Assembly: GCA_015654745.1 (NCBI GenBank)
Contig: JAATGH010000401.1
Coordinates: 1 to 38,283 of the forward strand
From: Enterobacterales bacterium
GTDB lineage: Bacteria; Pseudomonadota; Gammaproteobacteria; Enterobacterales; Enterobacteriaceae
Reading direction: 5' to 3'
Length of the DNA: 38,283 bases
In this document: piece by piece, positions 25,279 to 32,799 of the stretch
Numbering within the stretch: position 1 is the stretch's first letter
Layout of the letters: every line of letters starts with the position of its first letter
The notes under the pieces: generated by a model
The model's input: the letters and a program-made list of their open reading frames with translations, nothing else
Told to the model about the DNA's origin: nothing
Databases searched by the model: none
Program-made: the position numbers and the translations under genes

Positions 25279-25872
25279 TCACACCAGGGTATTCACTTCC
25301 TCAAAGTCGAAACGCGGGGCGCGGGGATAAAGTGTGGTGGCATCGCCATACCCCAGGGTAGTGATAAAGTTTACCTGGGTATGGGTACCGGCAAAAAAAG
25401 TGTTGTTAATTTTCTCCTCGTCGAAGCCGGACATCGGATTGCAATCCAACCCCAGCAGGCGCGCGGCGATAATAAAATAGGCTCCTTGTAGGGATGAATT
25501 GCGTAATGCCGATTCCTTAATCATTTCATCTTGGCCGGTATACCAGGATTCAGCGTCGGCAAAATGCGGAAACAGCCGGGGAATATGCTGGTAAAAGGTC
25601 AGATCCATCCCGAGCACGGCGCTGACCGGGGCCAGCAGCACTTTTCCCGAGTTGCTTCCCGCGCACAGGGCCGCCAAGCGCGCTTTGGACTGCTCGGTTA
25701 CACACCAGATAATGCGCAGCGGACACTGATTGGTGGAGGTGGGACCCCATTTGAGCAAATCGTATATCTCGCGGAGCGTTTGTAGCGCAACGGGCCGATC
25801 GGTATAGCTATTAAAGGTACGGGCGCGGCGAAAAACGCGGTCAAGCACATCATCGTTAAGTGGCAACGTCAT
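25279..25872 (-). CDS. Nitroreductase-family flavoprotein, RutE/malonic semialdehyde reductase-like
   Basis: An FMN-dependent NAD(P)H oxidoreductase of about 197 residues. It matches the RutE/HadB branch: RARTFNSYTDRPVALQTLREIYDLLKWGPTSTNQCPLRIIW, a PHFADAESWYTGQDEMIKESALRNSSLQGAYFIIAARLLGLDCNPMSGFD stretch, and NFITTLGYGD near the end. RutE reduces malonic semialdehyde in pyrimidine degradation; no other rut gene is present here, so a stand-alone reductase for a reactive aldehyde, quinone or nitro compound is likely. It is divergent from an HxlR regulator with 90 bp between the start codons, an arrangement typical for reductases induced by electrophiles. Confidence 0.9.
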   Translation of the reverse strand: MTLPLNDDVLDRVFRRARTFNSYTDRPVALQTLREIYDLLKWGPTSTNQCPLRIIWCVTEQSKARLAALCAGSNSGKVLLAPVSAVLGMDLTFYQHIPRLFPHFADAESWYTGQDEMIKESALRNSSLQGAYFIIAARLLGLDCNPMSGFDEEKINNTFFAGTHTQVNFITTLGYGDATTLYPRAPRFDFEEVNTLV

Positions 25873-25920
25873 TAGATACTCCAGTTTATGCCAAGGGACT
25901 GGCGCTGATTATCCGCATAC

Positions 25921-25957
25921 TGGTATCCTATGTATAGTAGGCACCTTTTGGATACCA
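25921..25957. promoter_or_regulatory. Inverted repeat between the RutE-like and HxlR genes, candidate HxlR operator
   Basis: TGGTATCC at 25921-25928 and GGATACCA at 25950-25957 form a perfect 8-bp dyad with a 21-nt spacer, ending just before the HxlR start at 25963. A TATAGT hexamer at 25933-25938 lies between the arms, so bound protein would cover the promoter. The 29-bp arm-to-arm distance is close to three helical turns. Confidence 0.5.
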
Positions 25958-25962
25958 TAAAG

Positions 25963-26358
25963 ATGAAACCATTATCCAACGTTCTTTCTGTACCCGTTCC
26001 GATCCGCAATGATCTACCGCACCCCTGTCCCCTGGTGGGTTTTGTTCATCTGGTGTCCGGGAAATGGGCCATTCCGATTTTGTATCGCTTAATCATTACC
26101 GGTAAGCCTATCCGCTTTCGAGAACTGCAGCGTCTGGCGGAGCCGATTACGCAAAAAGAGCTGACCAAACAGCTACGGCTATTGGAGAAACGAGGCCTGG
26201 TGCACCGCACCCAATATGATGAAATGCCGCTGCGGGTGGAATATCGGGCCAGCGAGGCCGCAATGGGGTTAATTGATGGACTAGAAGCGATAGCCGGGTG
26301 GATGCGTACCCAAGGACAGCTGCTGCTATTAGGGGATCAAACAGACTCAACGGAGTGA
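25963..26358 (+). CDS. HxlR-family transcriptional regulator
   Basis: A small winged-helix regulator (131 residues) of the HxlR family, which often senses aldehydes, quinones or disulfide stress. Seen here are the conserved Cys22 in HPCPLVGFVHLVSGKWAIPILYRLI and the HTH with RFRELQRLAEPITQKELTKQLRLLEKRGLVHRTQYDEMPLRVEYRAS. ATG 25963 gives a normal HxlR length. ATG 25930 is in frame but would place the start inside the dyad and the probable promoter. It most likely represses the divergent RutE-like reductase gene and itself. Confidence 0.9.
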   Translation: MKPLSNVLSVPVPIRNDLPHPCPLVGFVHLVSGKWAIPILYRLIITGKPIRFRELQRLAEPITQKELTKQLRLLEKRGLVHRTQYDEMPLRVEYRASEAAMGLIDGLEAIAGWMRTQGQLLLLGDQTDSTE

Positions 26359-26797
26359 TAACCCGGGTTGCCGGTTGTCTCACCGCACGGTTCACCTTAA
26401 ATGTGCATTCATCATAAACACCGCCTTGGCCTCTACAACGGCGTGACGACAAAGGCGCGATTAATTAATAACAGCCGCGCGCTCTGTCGATGGGGGGGTG
26501 AAAATATACCCGCAGGAAAATAGTAAAAACACACCATTTATACGATAAAAGGCAACGAGGTTATTACAAGGTAAACACAACCCATCACCACGCCATCAAC
26601 ATCCTCAACATTGCCGTATCTCCCGTCAGGTGCTGCATCACTACAGCCAATTTTGTTATTTGCGCACGAGACACAAACGCGTGAACAATAAAACTCTCAA
26701 TCCGCGGCGCGCGCCTGACCACTGGCGCCAATAACCACCCACGGCGCTCACGTTCGTTGCGGGATTCAGCCTGGGGCGTCTTGAATAAGGAGAAGCC
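26359..26797. other. 439-bp gap upstream of the URO-D-family gene, no gene recognised
   Basis: Only one short frame (26401-26523, 40 codons, no ribosome binding site) was noticed, and it is not credible. No riboswitch was recognised. Part of this region is probably the promoter and a long leader for the gene that starts at 26798, whose AAGGAG site lies 6 nt before its ATG. Confidence 0.5.
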
Positions 26798-27838
26798 ATG
26801 AATGCCACTACCCGAATAAAAGCGCTGCTGGCGGGCGAACGTCTTGCCGAACCGGCCATTGCCGGCTGGCTGCATTTGCCCTTGGTCGACCGGGATCCCG
26901 CGCGGTTTATCCAAGAGACCATTCGCCTGACCGACGAAAATCATTGGGATTTCATCAAGGTGATGTCAAATGGACATTATATGGCGCAAGCCTATGGTGC
27001 CGATATTGACTTTTCCAGCGATCCCAGACAGTGGTCCGGGATATTCCACCGTTATCCCATCGTGAACGCCGATGATGCCGCCCACCTTCCCGTGCTCGAT
27101 CAACATAATCCGGTACTGGCCCGGGAGATCGACATTATCCGCGGGCTGGTCGCGCATTATCAGGGGCGCATCCCCATTTTGGCGACGTTTTTTACGCCCT
27201 TGACCTGGATCCAGGAAATGCTCAGTTCGGCCCGGCCAGGCCCGACGCTGGCCTTAATCCGCGACCATCCGTCGGCCTTGCGCCAGGGACTGGATGCCTT
27301 GTTGCAGACCAATCTGAATTTCGTGGACGGGCTATTGGCCGCGGGTATCGACGGTATTTTCCTGGCCACCCAGTATGCCCGCGGCGATCTGCTTTCCCTT
27401 GCCCAATACCAGCGCTTTTGCCGCCCTTATGACAATGCGCTGCTCAGTCATATCAAAGGAAAAACCTGGTTCAACGTGTTGCATGTCCATGGTGAAAGTC
27501 ATCTGCTGTTCGAGCAGTGCGCCGGCTATGACGTGCAGGCGTTTAATTGGGAAAGCACGCCACAATCCGTACCAGAACATTTACGCGATCGGGTCAAGGC
27601 CGTACGGGCGCTAACCGATAAAATCATCGTCGGCGGCATCGATCAAAATCAGGATTTTCACGTTGCCAAGGGTGACCGGCAGGCGGTCAAAAAACTGCTG
27701 CGCCAGCGGCTGCAAACATTACAAGAAGAGAGCGGCGCGGGTGGCTACATTTTTGCGCCGGGCTGCGCGTTACCGCTGGATGTGGGCCGTGGCCTGTTCA
27801 CGTTATTGCATGAGGTGAGCCAGGAAGGCGGCCGATGA
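26798..27838 (+). CDS. Uroporphyrinogen decarboxylase superfamily protein (MtaA/CmuA-like, not HemE)
   Basis: A 346-residue TIM-barrel protein of the URO-D superfamily, which includes HemE and corrinoid or coenzyme M methyltransferases. The HemE signature near the N-terminus is absent. Instead there is a NVLHVHGES segment (His229, His231) and an APGCALP segment (Cys323). These occupy the places where MtaA/MtbA-type methyltransferases carry their zinc motif (HxC...C). The Asn/Asp-rich DFIKVMSNGHYMAQAYGADIDF region fits the family. It stands alone between intergenic gaps, and no corrinoid protein or activator is in the window. A methyl transfer, demethylation or decarboxylation role is possible; the actual reaction is unknown. 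Confidence 0.82.
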   Translation: MNATTRIKALLAGERLAEPAIAGWLHLPLVDRDPARFIQETIRLTDENHWDFIKVMSNGHYMAQAYGADIDFSSDPRQWSGIFHRYPIVNADDAAHLPVLDQHNPVLAREIDIIRGLVAHYQGRIPILATFFTPLTWIQEMLSSARPGPTLALIRDHPSALRQGLDALLQTNLNFVDGLLAAGIDGIFLATQYARGDLLSLAQYQRFCRPYDNALLSHIKGKTWFNVLHVHGESHLLFEQCAGYDVQAFNWESTPQSVPEHLRDRVKAVRALTDKIIVGGIDQNQDFHVAKGDRQAVKKLLRQRLQTLQEESGAGGYIFAPGCALPLDVGRGLFTLLHEVSQEGGR

Positions 27839-28094
27839 CCGGTTGGAGATGCATTAAATGCTAAAGACGTGTGATGCTTTGACGCCTATATCTCAATAGA
27901 GGGTAAATAACAGACGATTTTTGTTTGTCTGGTCGAGACAATGCCTTAACATGTCGGGCAGATTCTTGACTGTTTATAGTATGCGCGGTGGCGCCGCGCT
28001 GGCGGGTCGCCCGTCGATCGCCCGTGCGCATACCGATGGTTTAACGCTGTCAGTGGATTAATTTTCAGCCTTTTTTGTTTCACTTTCGGCGATA

Positions 28095-29318
28095 ATGATA
28101 ACAACAATAAAGCATGGCACAGTAATCATCGGCGCGTGGGTTTTGTGCGCTTGCGGTACCTTATCCAATCTACCGGTTGATGCCCCGAACGCCGCAGGCG
28201 GGGATTTGGCCGCCAGCGGCAATTTGCGCGCCGAGGTCGACAGCCTGTCCATACCGCTAATAACCGCTCGGCAAACGCCGGGGCTGGTGGTCGGCGTGTT
28301 GCAATCAGACGGGCGTAAAAGCACCTTTGGGTATGGTGTCACCGACTATCCGCGCGGATACAGCGTGAACGGCGAGACGCTGTTTGCCGTGGGGTCGGTC
28401 AGCAAGGGTTTTATGGCCGAAATTACCGCTATCCTGGTGCACAAAGGCCAGTTGCGCTGGGATGAAACCCTGGCCACGCTCTTACCTTCGAGCGTCGTAC
28501 TCAGCGCCGATGCCCGCAATATTACCCTACTGCAACTGGTTACACATACCTCGGGATTGCCGCGCCAGATGTTGACCGGCGAAATATTGGCATCATTTAT
28601 CGATTACCTGTTTACCGGCGATAACTTCTATCGTTCACTGGATAACGAAAAGGCGATTGATTATCTGGCGACATTCCGTAAACCGGCGAAGCTTGAGCCG
28701 CGATATTCCAATCTTGGCTACGCCTTGCTGGACTATATTTTGCAGCGCCGCACCGGAAAAACCGTCACCCGGCTGCTGGCGGAGAACATTACCCGCCCGC
28801 TGGGTCTGACCCAGACCGGTTACGACGCTTGGCGGCTACCGGGCTATGCGCGGCGCGCCATTGGCCATGCCGGCGATCAGCCGAAGTTTATCCAGCGTGG
28901 GCGGGTGGTGCCTGATTGGCATTTTTCCTCCCTGATGGTGGGTGCCGCCAGCCTGTATACCAATGCCGACGATCTGCTGAACTATGCCCAGGCGCATCTC
29001 AGAACCACCGGCGATCCGGCCCTGGACGCGGCGCTACGCGATGCGTTGACGGTGCGCTACGATCGCACCCGGGAAGCGGCGGCGCTAGGCTGGATCGTCG
29101 ATGATATCGGTAATCAGCGCATCACCTACCAGGTGGGCTTTATCGGCGGTTATTCCAGCTATATAGGCCTGGATATTCGCCACCATATCGCGGTGGTGGT
29201 GCTGCAAAATAGTTTTAACTGGACCAATAATATCGGCCATCGTCTCTTGCAGCGCATGGGAGAAGCGGCGGATCGGCAGGCCGCCGCCCAAAATAGTGAA
29301 AGAAAAATACCAAGATAA
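28095..29318 (+). CDS. Serine beta-lactamase-like hydrolase, probable lipoprotein
   Basis: A 407-residue protein of the class C beta-lactamase/DD-peptidase/esterase fold. The nucleophile motif SxxK is SVSK (Ser101, Lys104) and the second motif YxN is YSN (204-206). The third motif (KTG or HxG) is not obvious; the aligned place reads YQVGFIGGYSSYIG. The N-terminus has a lysine, a hydrophobic run and LCAC (Cys20), which resembles a lipobox, so membrane anchoring is likely. No clear ribosome site precedes ATG 28095, so the start is less certain. It may be a peptidoglycan-modifying peptidase or an esterase rather than a resistance enzyme. No regulator or peptidoglycan gene is adjacent. Confidence 0.85.
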   Translation: MITTIKHGTVIIGAWVLCACGTLSNLPVDAPNAAGGDLAASGNLRAEVDSLSIPLITARQTPGLVVGVLQSDGRKSTFGYGVTDYPRGYSVNGETLFAVGSVSKGFMAEITAILVHKGQLRWDETLATLLPSSVVLSADARNITLLQLVTHTSGLPRQMLTGEILASFIDYLFTGDNFYRSLDNEKAIDYLATFRKPAKLEPRYSNLGYALLDYILQRRTGKTVTRLLAENITRPLGLTQTGYDAWRLPGYARRAIGHAGDQPKFIQRGRVVPDWHFSSLMVGAASLYTNADDLLNYAQAHLRTTGDPALDAALRDALTVRYDRTREAAALGWIVDDIGNQRITYQVGFIGGYSSYIGLDIRHHIAVVVLQNSFNWTNNIGHRLLQRMGEAADRQAAAQNSERKIPR

Positions 29319-29373
29319 GGTATTCATTATTTTTTCTATAACCCACCGTCACACCCTTGAAAAATAGTCAATC

Positions 29374-29388
29374 GCCCGCTTTGGGTGC
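29374..29388. promoter_or_regulatory. NtrC-like enhancer site 1
   Basis: GCCC (29374-29377), seven bases, then GTGC (29385-29388), against the NtrC pattern GCAC-N7-GTGC: one mismatch. The downstream half extends to GGTGCA, as in the consensus. It lies about 240 bp before the predicted transcription start. Confidence 0.4.
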
Positions 29389-29407
29389 ATGCCCGCCCAT
29401 ATTAAGT

Positions 29408-29422
29408 GCAGCCAGTCCGTGC
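29408..29422. promoter_or_regulatory. NtrC-like enhancer site 2
   Basis: GCAG (29408-29411), seven bases, then GTGC (29419-29422): again one mismatch to GCAC-N7-GTGC. Its centre is 34 bp from that of site 1, about three helical turns, which would put both dimers on the same face of the DNA as in known tandem NtrC enhancers. Confidence 0.4.
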
Positions 29423-29592
29423 GCTGCTTCCACTGATAAAATAATTTTATCAAATATATTGATATCTTATAAATGCCTTTTATTGGTATTATTTTCCAGC
29501 CTAAAAATAAAAATAATTAAAAATAAAAAACCATTATAATACAATGACTAATCTAATATTATTGTCATTGTTGTTTTGATATTAAAAAACAC

Positions 29593-29608
29593 TGGCATAA
29601 CCATTGCA
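29593..29608 (+). promoter_or_regulatory. Sigma-54 (RpoN) promoter
   Basis: TGGCATAACCATTGCA matches the -24/-12 consensus TGGCACG-N4-TTGCA at every position except the sixth and seventh, with the exact GG-to-GC spacing. Transcription would start near 29619, giving a leader of about 70 nt before the binding-protein gene at 29689. Salmonella argT-hisJQMP, which encodes the same kind of transporter, is also sigma-54 and NtrC dependent. Confidence 0.72.
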
Positions 29609-29688
29609 CTATTTACAGAGTGAGCATCATTAATGCTAAAAAGCTAAATTTTTATATTTCATTCTATTTAATCTGAAAAAGGTTCAGT

Positions 29689-30492
29689 ATGAGAAAATTA
29701 TTTCAGCCAAAAGAAATGGCTTTTATCGCCTTATTGGCCGGCGCGTTGGTTAGCATGTCGGCATTTGCCCAGGAGAGCGCTACCCTGCGGTTTGGCACTG
29801 CCTTGGGTTATGCGCCATTTGAATATCGCGGCAGCGACGGCCAAATGACCGGATTTGAAATTGAATTAGGCAACGCGATCTGCGCTCAGCTGCAGAAACA
29901 TTGTCAATGGGTGGAAACGGAAATTTCCACCATGATCCCGGCGCTGAAATCACGCAAATTCGATGCCATCCTGGCCTCGATTGCCATCACCGAGCCGCGT
30001 AAAAAGCAGTTGTTGTTTAGCGATAAAGTGCACGGCGGCAGTTCGCGCATTGTTGCCCGAGCCAACGCCGGCCTGACTGAGCAGGTTGCTACTCTGTCAG
30101 GTAAAAGCATCGGCGTGGAGCAGGGTACCAATGATGAATCCTTTGCCAAACAGAAGTGGGCGCCGCAGGGGGTTAAAGTGGTGTCTTACAGCAATCAGGA
30201 TGTGGCCATCAGCGATCTGATCGCCGGGCGGCTGGACGGCGTGCTCACCGGTGAAGTGCAGGGACAGCTTGGTTTCCTGGATACGGATAAAGGTAAGGGG
30301 TTCGCCTTTGCCGGCGGGGCAATCAAGGATCCGATCCTCGGCACCGGCGATTCGGCTATCGGCGTGGATAAAAACAACCCTCAACTGGTCGCCAGCATCA
30401 ACCAGGCATTGAAAACGCTGCGCGCCGACGGGACCTATCAGAAAATCGCCAGTAAATATTTTCCGCCCAGCATCGATATTTATGGTGAATAA
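29689..30492 (+). CDS. Basic amino acid-type ABC transporter substrate-binding protein (HisJ/ArgT/ArtJ-like)
   Basis: Periplasmic receptor (267 residues) of the lysine/arginine/ornithine/histidine class. The signal peptide ends near residue 27 (SAFA, then QES). The mature protein shows TLRFGTALGYAPFEYRGSDGQMTGFEIELGNAICAQL, then WVETEISTMIPALKSRKFDAILASIAITEPRKKQLLFSD, both typical of HisJ/ArgT-like proteins. Ligand-contact residues such as the aromatic pair near YAPFEY and the Ser/Arg of GSSRIVAR are present. It is the first gene of the operon that continues with two permeases, an ATPase and a ureohydrolase, so a guanidino compound such as arginine or guanidinobutyrate is a likely ligand. 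Confidence 0.93.
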   Translation: MRKLFQPKEMAFIALLAGALVSMSAFAQESATLRFGTALGYAPFEYRGSDGQMTGFEIELGNAICAQLQKHCQWVETEISTMIPALKSRKFDAILASIAITEPRKKQLLFSDKVHGGSSRIVARANAGLTEQVATLSGKSIGVEQGTNDESFAKQKWAPQGVKVVSYSNQDVAISDLIAGRLDGVLTGEVQGQLGFLDTDKGKGFAFAGGAIKDPILGTGDSAIGVDKNNPQLVASINQALKTLRADGTYQKIASKYFPPSIDIYGE

Positions 30493-30515
30493 TCCACCGG
30501 CCAATGGGGGTATTT

Positions 30516-31205
30516 ATGATTCCACAAGGCTATAGCGATATGTTGCTGAGCGGCATCGGCATGACCTTGCGCCTCGCTCTGGCGTCGCTGGCGGTGGCCG
30601 TCGGGCTGGGGCTGCTGGGCGCCGGCGCCAAGCTCTCCGGTAGCCGGGCGCTGCGGGTGGCGGCCACGCTGTATACCACTCTGATCCGCAGCATTCCTGA
30701 TTTGGCGATTATGCTGCTGGTGTTCTACAGCCTGCAAATGTGGCTTAACAGCGCCACCGATTACCTGCATTGGCGGCAGATTGATATCGACCCTTTCAGC
30801 GCCGGCGTGATGACGTTGGGGTTTATTTACGGAGCCTATTTTACCGAAACCTTTCGCGGTGCGTTTATGGCGGTGCCCGCCGGCCAGATCGAGGCTGCCA
30901 GGGCCTTCGGCATGAGCGGCTGGCAGGGCTTTCGTTTGGTCATGTTTCCGTTGATGATGCGTTTTGCGCTGCCGAGCCTAAGCAATAACTGGCTGATATT
31001 AATCAAAGCTACCGCCTTGGTTTCCATTATCGGCCTGTCGGATGTGACCAAGGCGGCGCAGGAAGCGGGCAAAGGGTCGGGACAACTGTTTTTCTACCTG
31101 GTGATCGCCGCGCTGTTTTATTTACTGGTCACCAGCGTGTCCAGCATTGTGATCGCGCTGCTGGACAAGCGCTACAATATTGGCGTGCGCGAGGCAGAGT
31201 TATGA
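30516..31205 (+). CDS. Basic amino acid ABC transporter permease (HisQ-like)
   Basis: Inner-membrane subunit closely resembling HisQ: TTLIRSIPDLAIMLLVFYSLQMWLN, IDIDPFSAGVMTLGFIYGAYFTETFRGAFMAVPAGQIEAARAFGMSGWQGFRLVMFPLMMRFALPSLSNNW. The EAA coupling loop is QIEAARAFGMS. ATG 30516 is preferred over ATG 30504 because a GGGGG run lies 5 nt before it. It ends in an ATGA overlap with the next permease gene (31202-31205). Confidence 0.93.
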   Translation: MIPQGYSDMLLSGIGMTLRLALASLAVAVGLGLLGAGAKLSGSRALRVAATLYTTLIRSIPDLAIMLLVFYSLQMWLNSATDYLHWRQIDIDPFSAGVMTLGFIYGAYFTETFRGAFMAVPAGQIEAARAFGMSGWQGFRLVMFPLMMRFALPSLSNNWLILIKATALVSIIGLSDVTKAAQEAGKGSGQLFFYLVIAALFYLLVTSVSSIVIALLDKRYNIGVREAEL

Positions 31206-31918
31206 CGGAGATTTTACAGTCCTATTGGCAAGCCTATTTGTGGCACGACGATTATCAATTTTCCGGCTTGGTGATCACGTTATGGTTATTGGTGGGATCG
31301 TTAATGGTCGGGTTTATTTTATCGCTGCCGTTGGCGATTGCCCGCGCGTCGCGTAATAAATACCTTTCGTTTCCGGTGTGGTGTTTCACCTATTTGTTTC
31401 GCGGGACGCCGCTATATATCCAGCTATTGATTATTTACACCGGCGTATACAGTCTGCAGTTTATCCAACAGCAGCCGCTATTAAACAGTTTTTTTCGTAA
31501 TGGTTTTTATTGCGCCGTGCTGGCGCTGGGCTTAAACACCACCGCCTTTACCACCGAAATGTTTGCCGGCGCCATCCGCGCTATTTCCTTCGGCGAGATC
31601 GAGGCGGCCCGGGCCTTTGGCATGAACCGCCGTACGCTTTATCGCACGGTGATCCTGCCGGCGGCCATGCGGCGGGCCTTACCTTTCTATAGCAACGAAG
31701 TGATTCTGATGCTTCATGCCACCGCCATCGCGTTTACCGCCACCGTGCCGGATATTCTCAAGGTCGCCGGCGATGTCAATGCCGCAACCTATATGTCTTT
31801 TGAGGCTTATGGCGTCGCCGCGCTGATTTACCTGGCAACGTCGTGCGGTCTGATCGTGTTGTTTCGCCTGGGCGAGCGTCGTTGGCTGGCGTTTATGCGC
31901 CCGCTGAATCCTATTTAA
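31202..31918 (+). CDS. Basic amino acid ABC transporter permease (HisM-like)
   Basis: Partner membrane subunit (238 residues) resembling HisM: VITLWLLVGSLMVGFILSLPLAIARASRNKYLSFPVWCFTYLFRGTPLYIQLLIIYTGVY, an EAA loop GEIEAARAFGMNRRTLYRTVILPAAMRRALP, and NEVILMLHATAIAFTATVPDILKVAGDVNAATY. It forms the translocation pore with the upstream HisQ-like protein. It has several membrane helices and no sign of damage. Confidence 0.94.
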   Translation: MTEILQSYWQAYLWHDDYQFSGLVITLWLLVGSLMVGFILSLPLAIARASRNKYLSFPVWCFTYLFRGTPLYIQLLIIYTGVYSLQFIQQQPLLNSFFRNGFYCAVLALGLNTTAFTTEMFAGAIRAISFGEIEAARAFGMNRRTLYRTVILPAAMRRALPFYSNEVILMLHATAIAFTATVPDILKVAGDVNAATYMSFEAYGVAALIYLATSCGLIVLFRLGERRWLAFMRPLNPI

Positions 31919-31946
31919 CCATGAGTTTATTTGACAGGACATAGCG

Positions 31947-32714
31947 GTGGAAAAGCTGATTGTCGACAATTTTAGCAAAAGTTATGGCGATAACCTGGTG
32001 TTGCGTGGTGTGTCGCTGCGGGCGAATGCCGGCGATGTCGTTTGCCTGATTGGCGCTAGCGGTTCGGGGAAAAGTACGCTGCTGCGGTGTATCAATTTTC
32101 TGGAACGGCCGGATGACGGGGCGATATTTTTTGACGGCAAGTTGATCAAAACCGTTAAAGACCGGCATGGCCGGATGCAGGTGGCCGAAAGCCGGGTACT
32201 GCAACAAATCCGGACCCGGTTGTGCATGGTGTTCCAGCATTTTAATTTATGGAGCCACCTCACGGCGCTGGAGAACATTATGCTGGCCCCGATCAATGTG
32301 CTGGGAATGTCGAAAAAAAACGCGCTTGAGCGCGCCAGGCATTACCTCAACAAAGTCGGCCTGCCGGCGCAGATGGAGCATAAATATCCCTCACATCTTT
32401 CCGGTGGACAGCAACAGCGAGTGGCCATTGCCCGGGCGCTGGCGATGGAACCGGAGATCATGCTGTTTGACGAGCCGACGTCCGCCCTCGATCCGGAACT
32501 GGTGGGCGAGGTGCTTAAAGTGATGCAACTGCTGGCGGAAGAAGGTCGCACCATGATTGTCGTTACCCACGAAATGGGCTTTGCTCGCCATGTGTCGAAT
32601 CAGGTGATGTTCCTGCATCAGGGCAAAATCGAGGAGCAGGGGCGGCCTGAGCACGTGTTTACCCAGCCGCGCAGTGAACGGCTGCGCAATTTCCTGAGCG
32701 GTAATCTGAAATAA
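31947..32714 (+). CDS. Basic amino acid ABC transporter ATP-binding protein (HisP-like)
   Basis: ATPase of the transporter (255 residues). Walker A GASGSGKS is at 36-43, Q-loop Gln at 97, signature LSGGQQQ at 151-157, Walker B MLFDE (Asp175, Glu176), and H-loop His208 in VVTHEMG. The insert around residues 70-85 ([30 protein letters not shown]) is typical of HisP-like proteins. The GTG at 31947 is taken as start, with AGGA 8 nt upstream; no ATG fits. All catalytic residues are intact. Confidence 0.93.
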   Translation: MEKLIVDNFSKSYGDNLVLRGVSLRANAGDVVCLIGASGSGKSTLLRCINFLERPDDGAIFFDGKLIKTVKDRHGRMQVAESRVLQQIRTRLCMVFQHFNLWSHLTALENIMLAPINVLGMSKKNALERARHYLNKVGLPAQMEHKYPSHLSGGQQQRVAIARALAMEPEIMLFDEPTSALDPELVGEVLKVMQLLAEEGRTMIVVTHEMGFARHVSNQVMFLHQGKIEEQGRPEHVFTQPRSERLRNFLSGNLK

Positions 32715-32799
32715 CCGGCTGACCCGGTAGACATCCCTATTTCCATCAAGCGCGGGATGGAGTGGCGTCTTGCGCTTATTTTTTATCTAAGAGGCTGTT

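Larger units (their letters stand above)
29319..29688. promoter_or_regulatory. AT-rich regulatory region upstream of the basic amino acid transporter operon
   Basis: A 370-bp gap with no gene. It contains two NtrC-like sites (29374-29388 and 29408-29422), an AT-rich bendable stretch with a near-consensus IHF-like sequence around 29448-29461 (TATCAA followed by an AT tract), A-rich tracts near 29503-29531, and a sigma-54 promoter at 29593-29608. The order enhancer, bend, promoter is the standard architecture of nitrogen-regulated promoters. Confidence 0.6.

Noticed and set aside
26401-26523. A 40-codon plus-strand frame with an initial Cys/His cluster
   Set aside because: No ribosome binding site, no recognisable family, and a length expected by chance in a 439-bp gap.
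26524-26797. A cobalamin or other riboswitch before the URO-D-family gene
   Set aside because: A corrinoid link made it worth looking, but no B12 box or other conserved riboswitch core was recognised.
26798-27838. HemE (uroporphyrinogen decarboxylase of heme synthesis)
   Set aside because: The N-terminal HemE signature is missing, and the active-site region resembles methyltransferase members of the superfamily.
27925-27941. Small hairpin TTGTCT-GGTCG-AGACAA after the URO-D-family gene
   Set aside because: Only 6 bp, with no T-run and distant from the stop codon; not strong enough to call a terminator.
32778-32788. A second sigma-54-like TGGC...TTGC pair upstream of the ureohydrolase
   Set aside because: The GG-to-GC spacing is about 4 bp too short for a -24/-12 promoter. 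The nearby TGGCG and TTGCG are coincidental.
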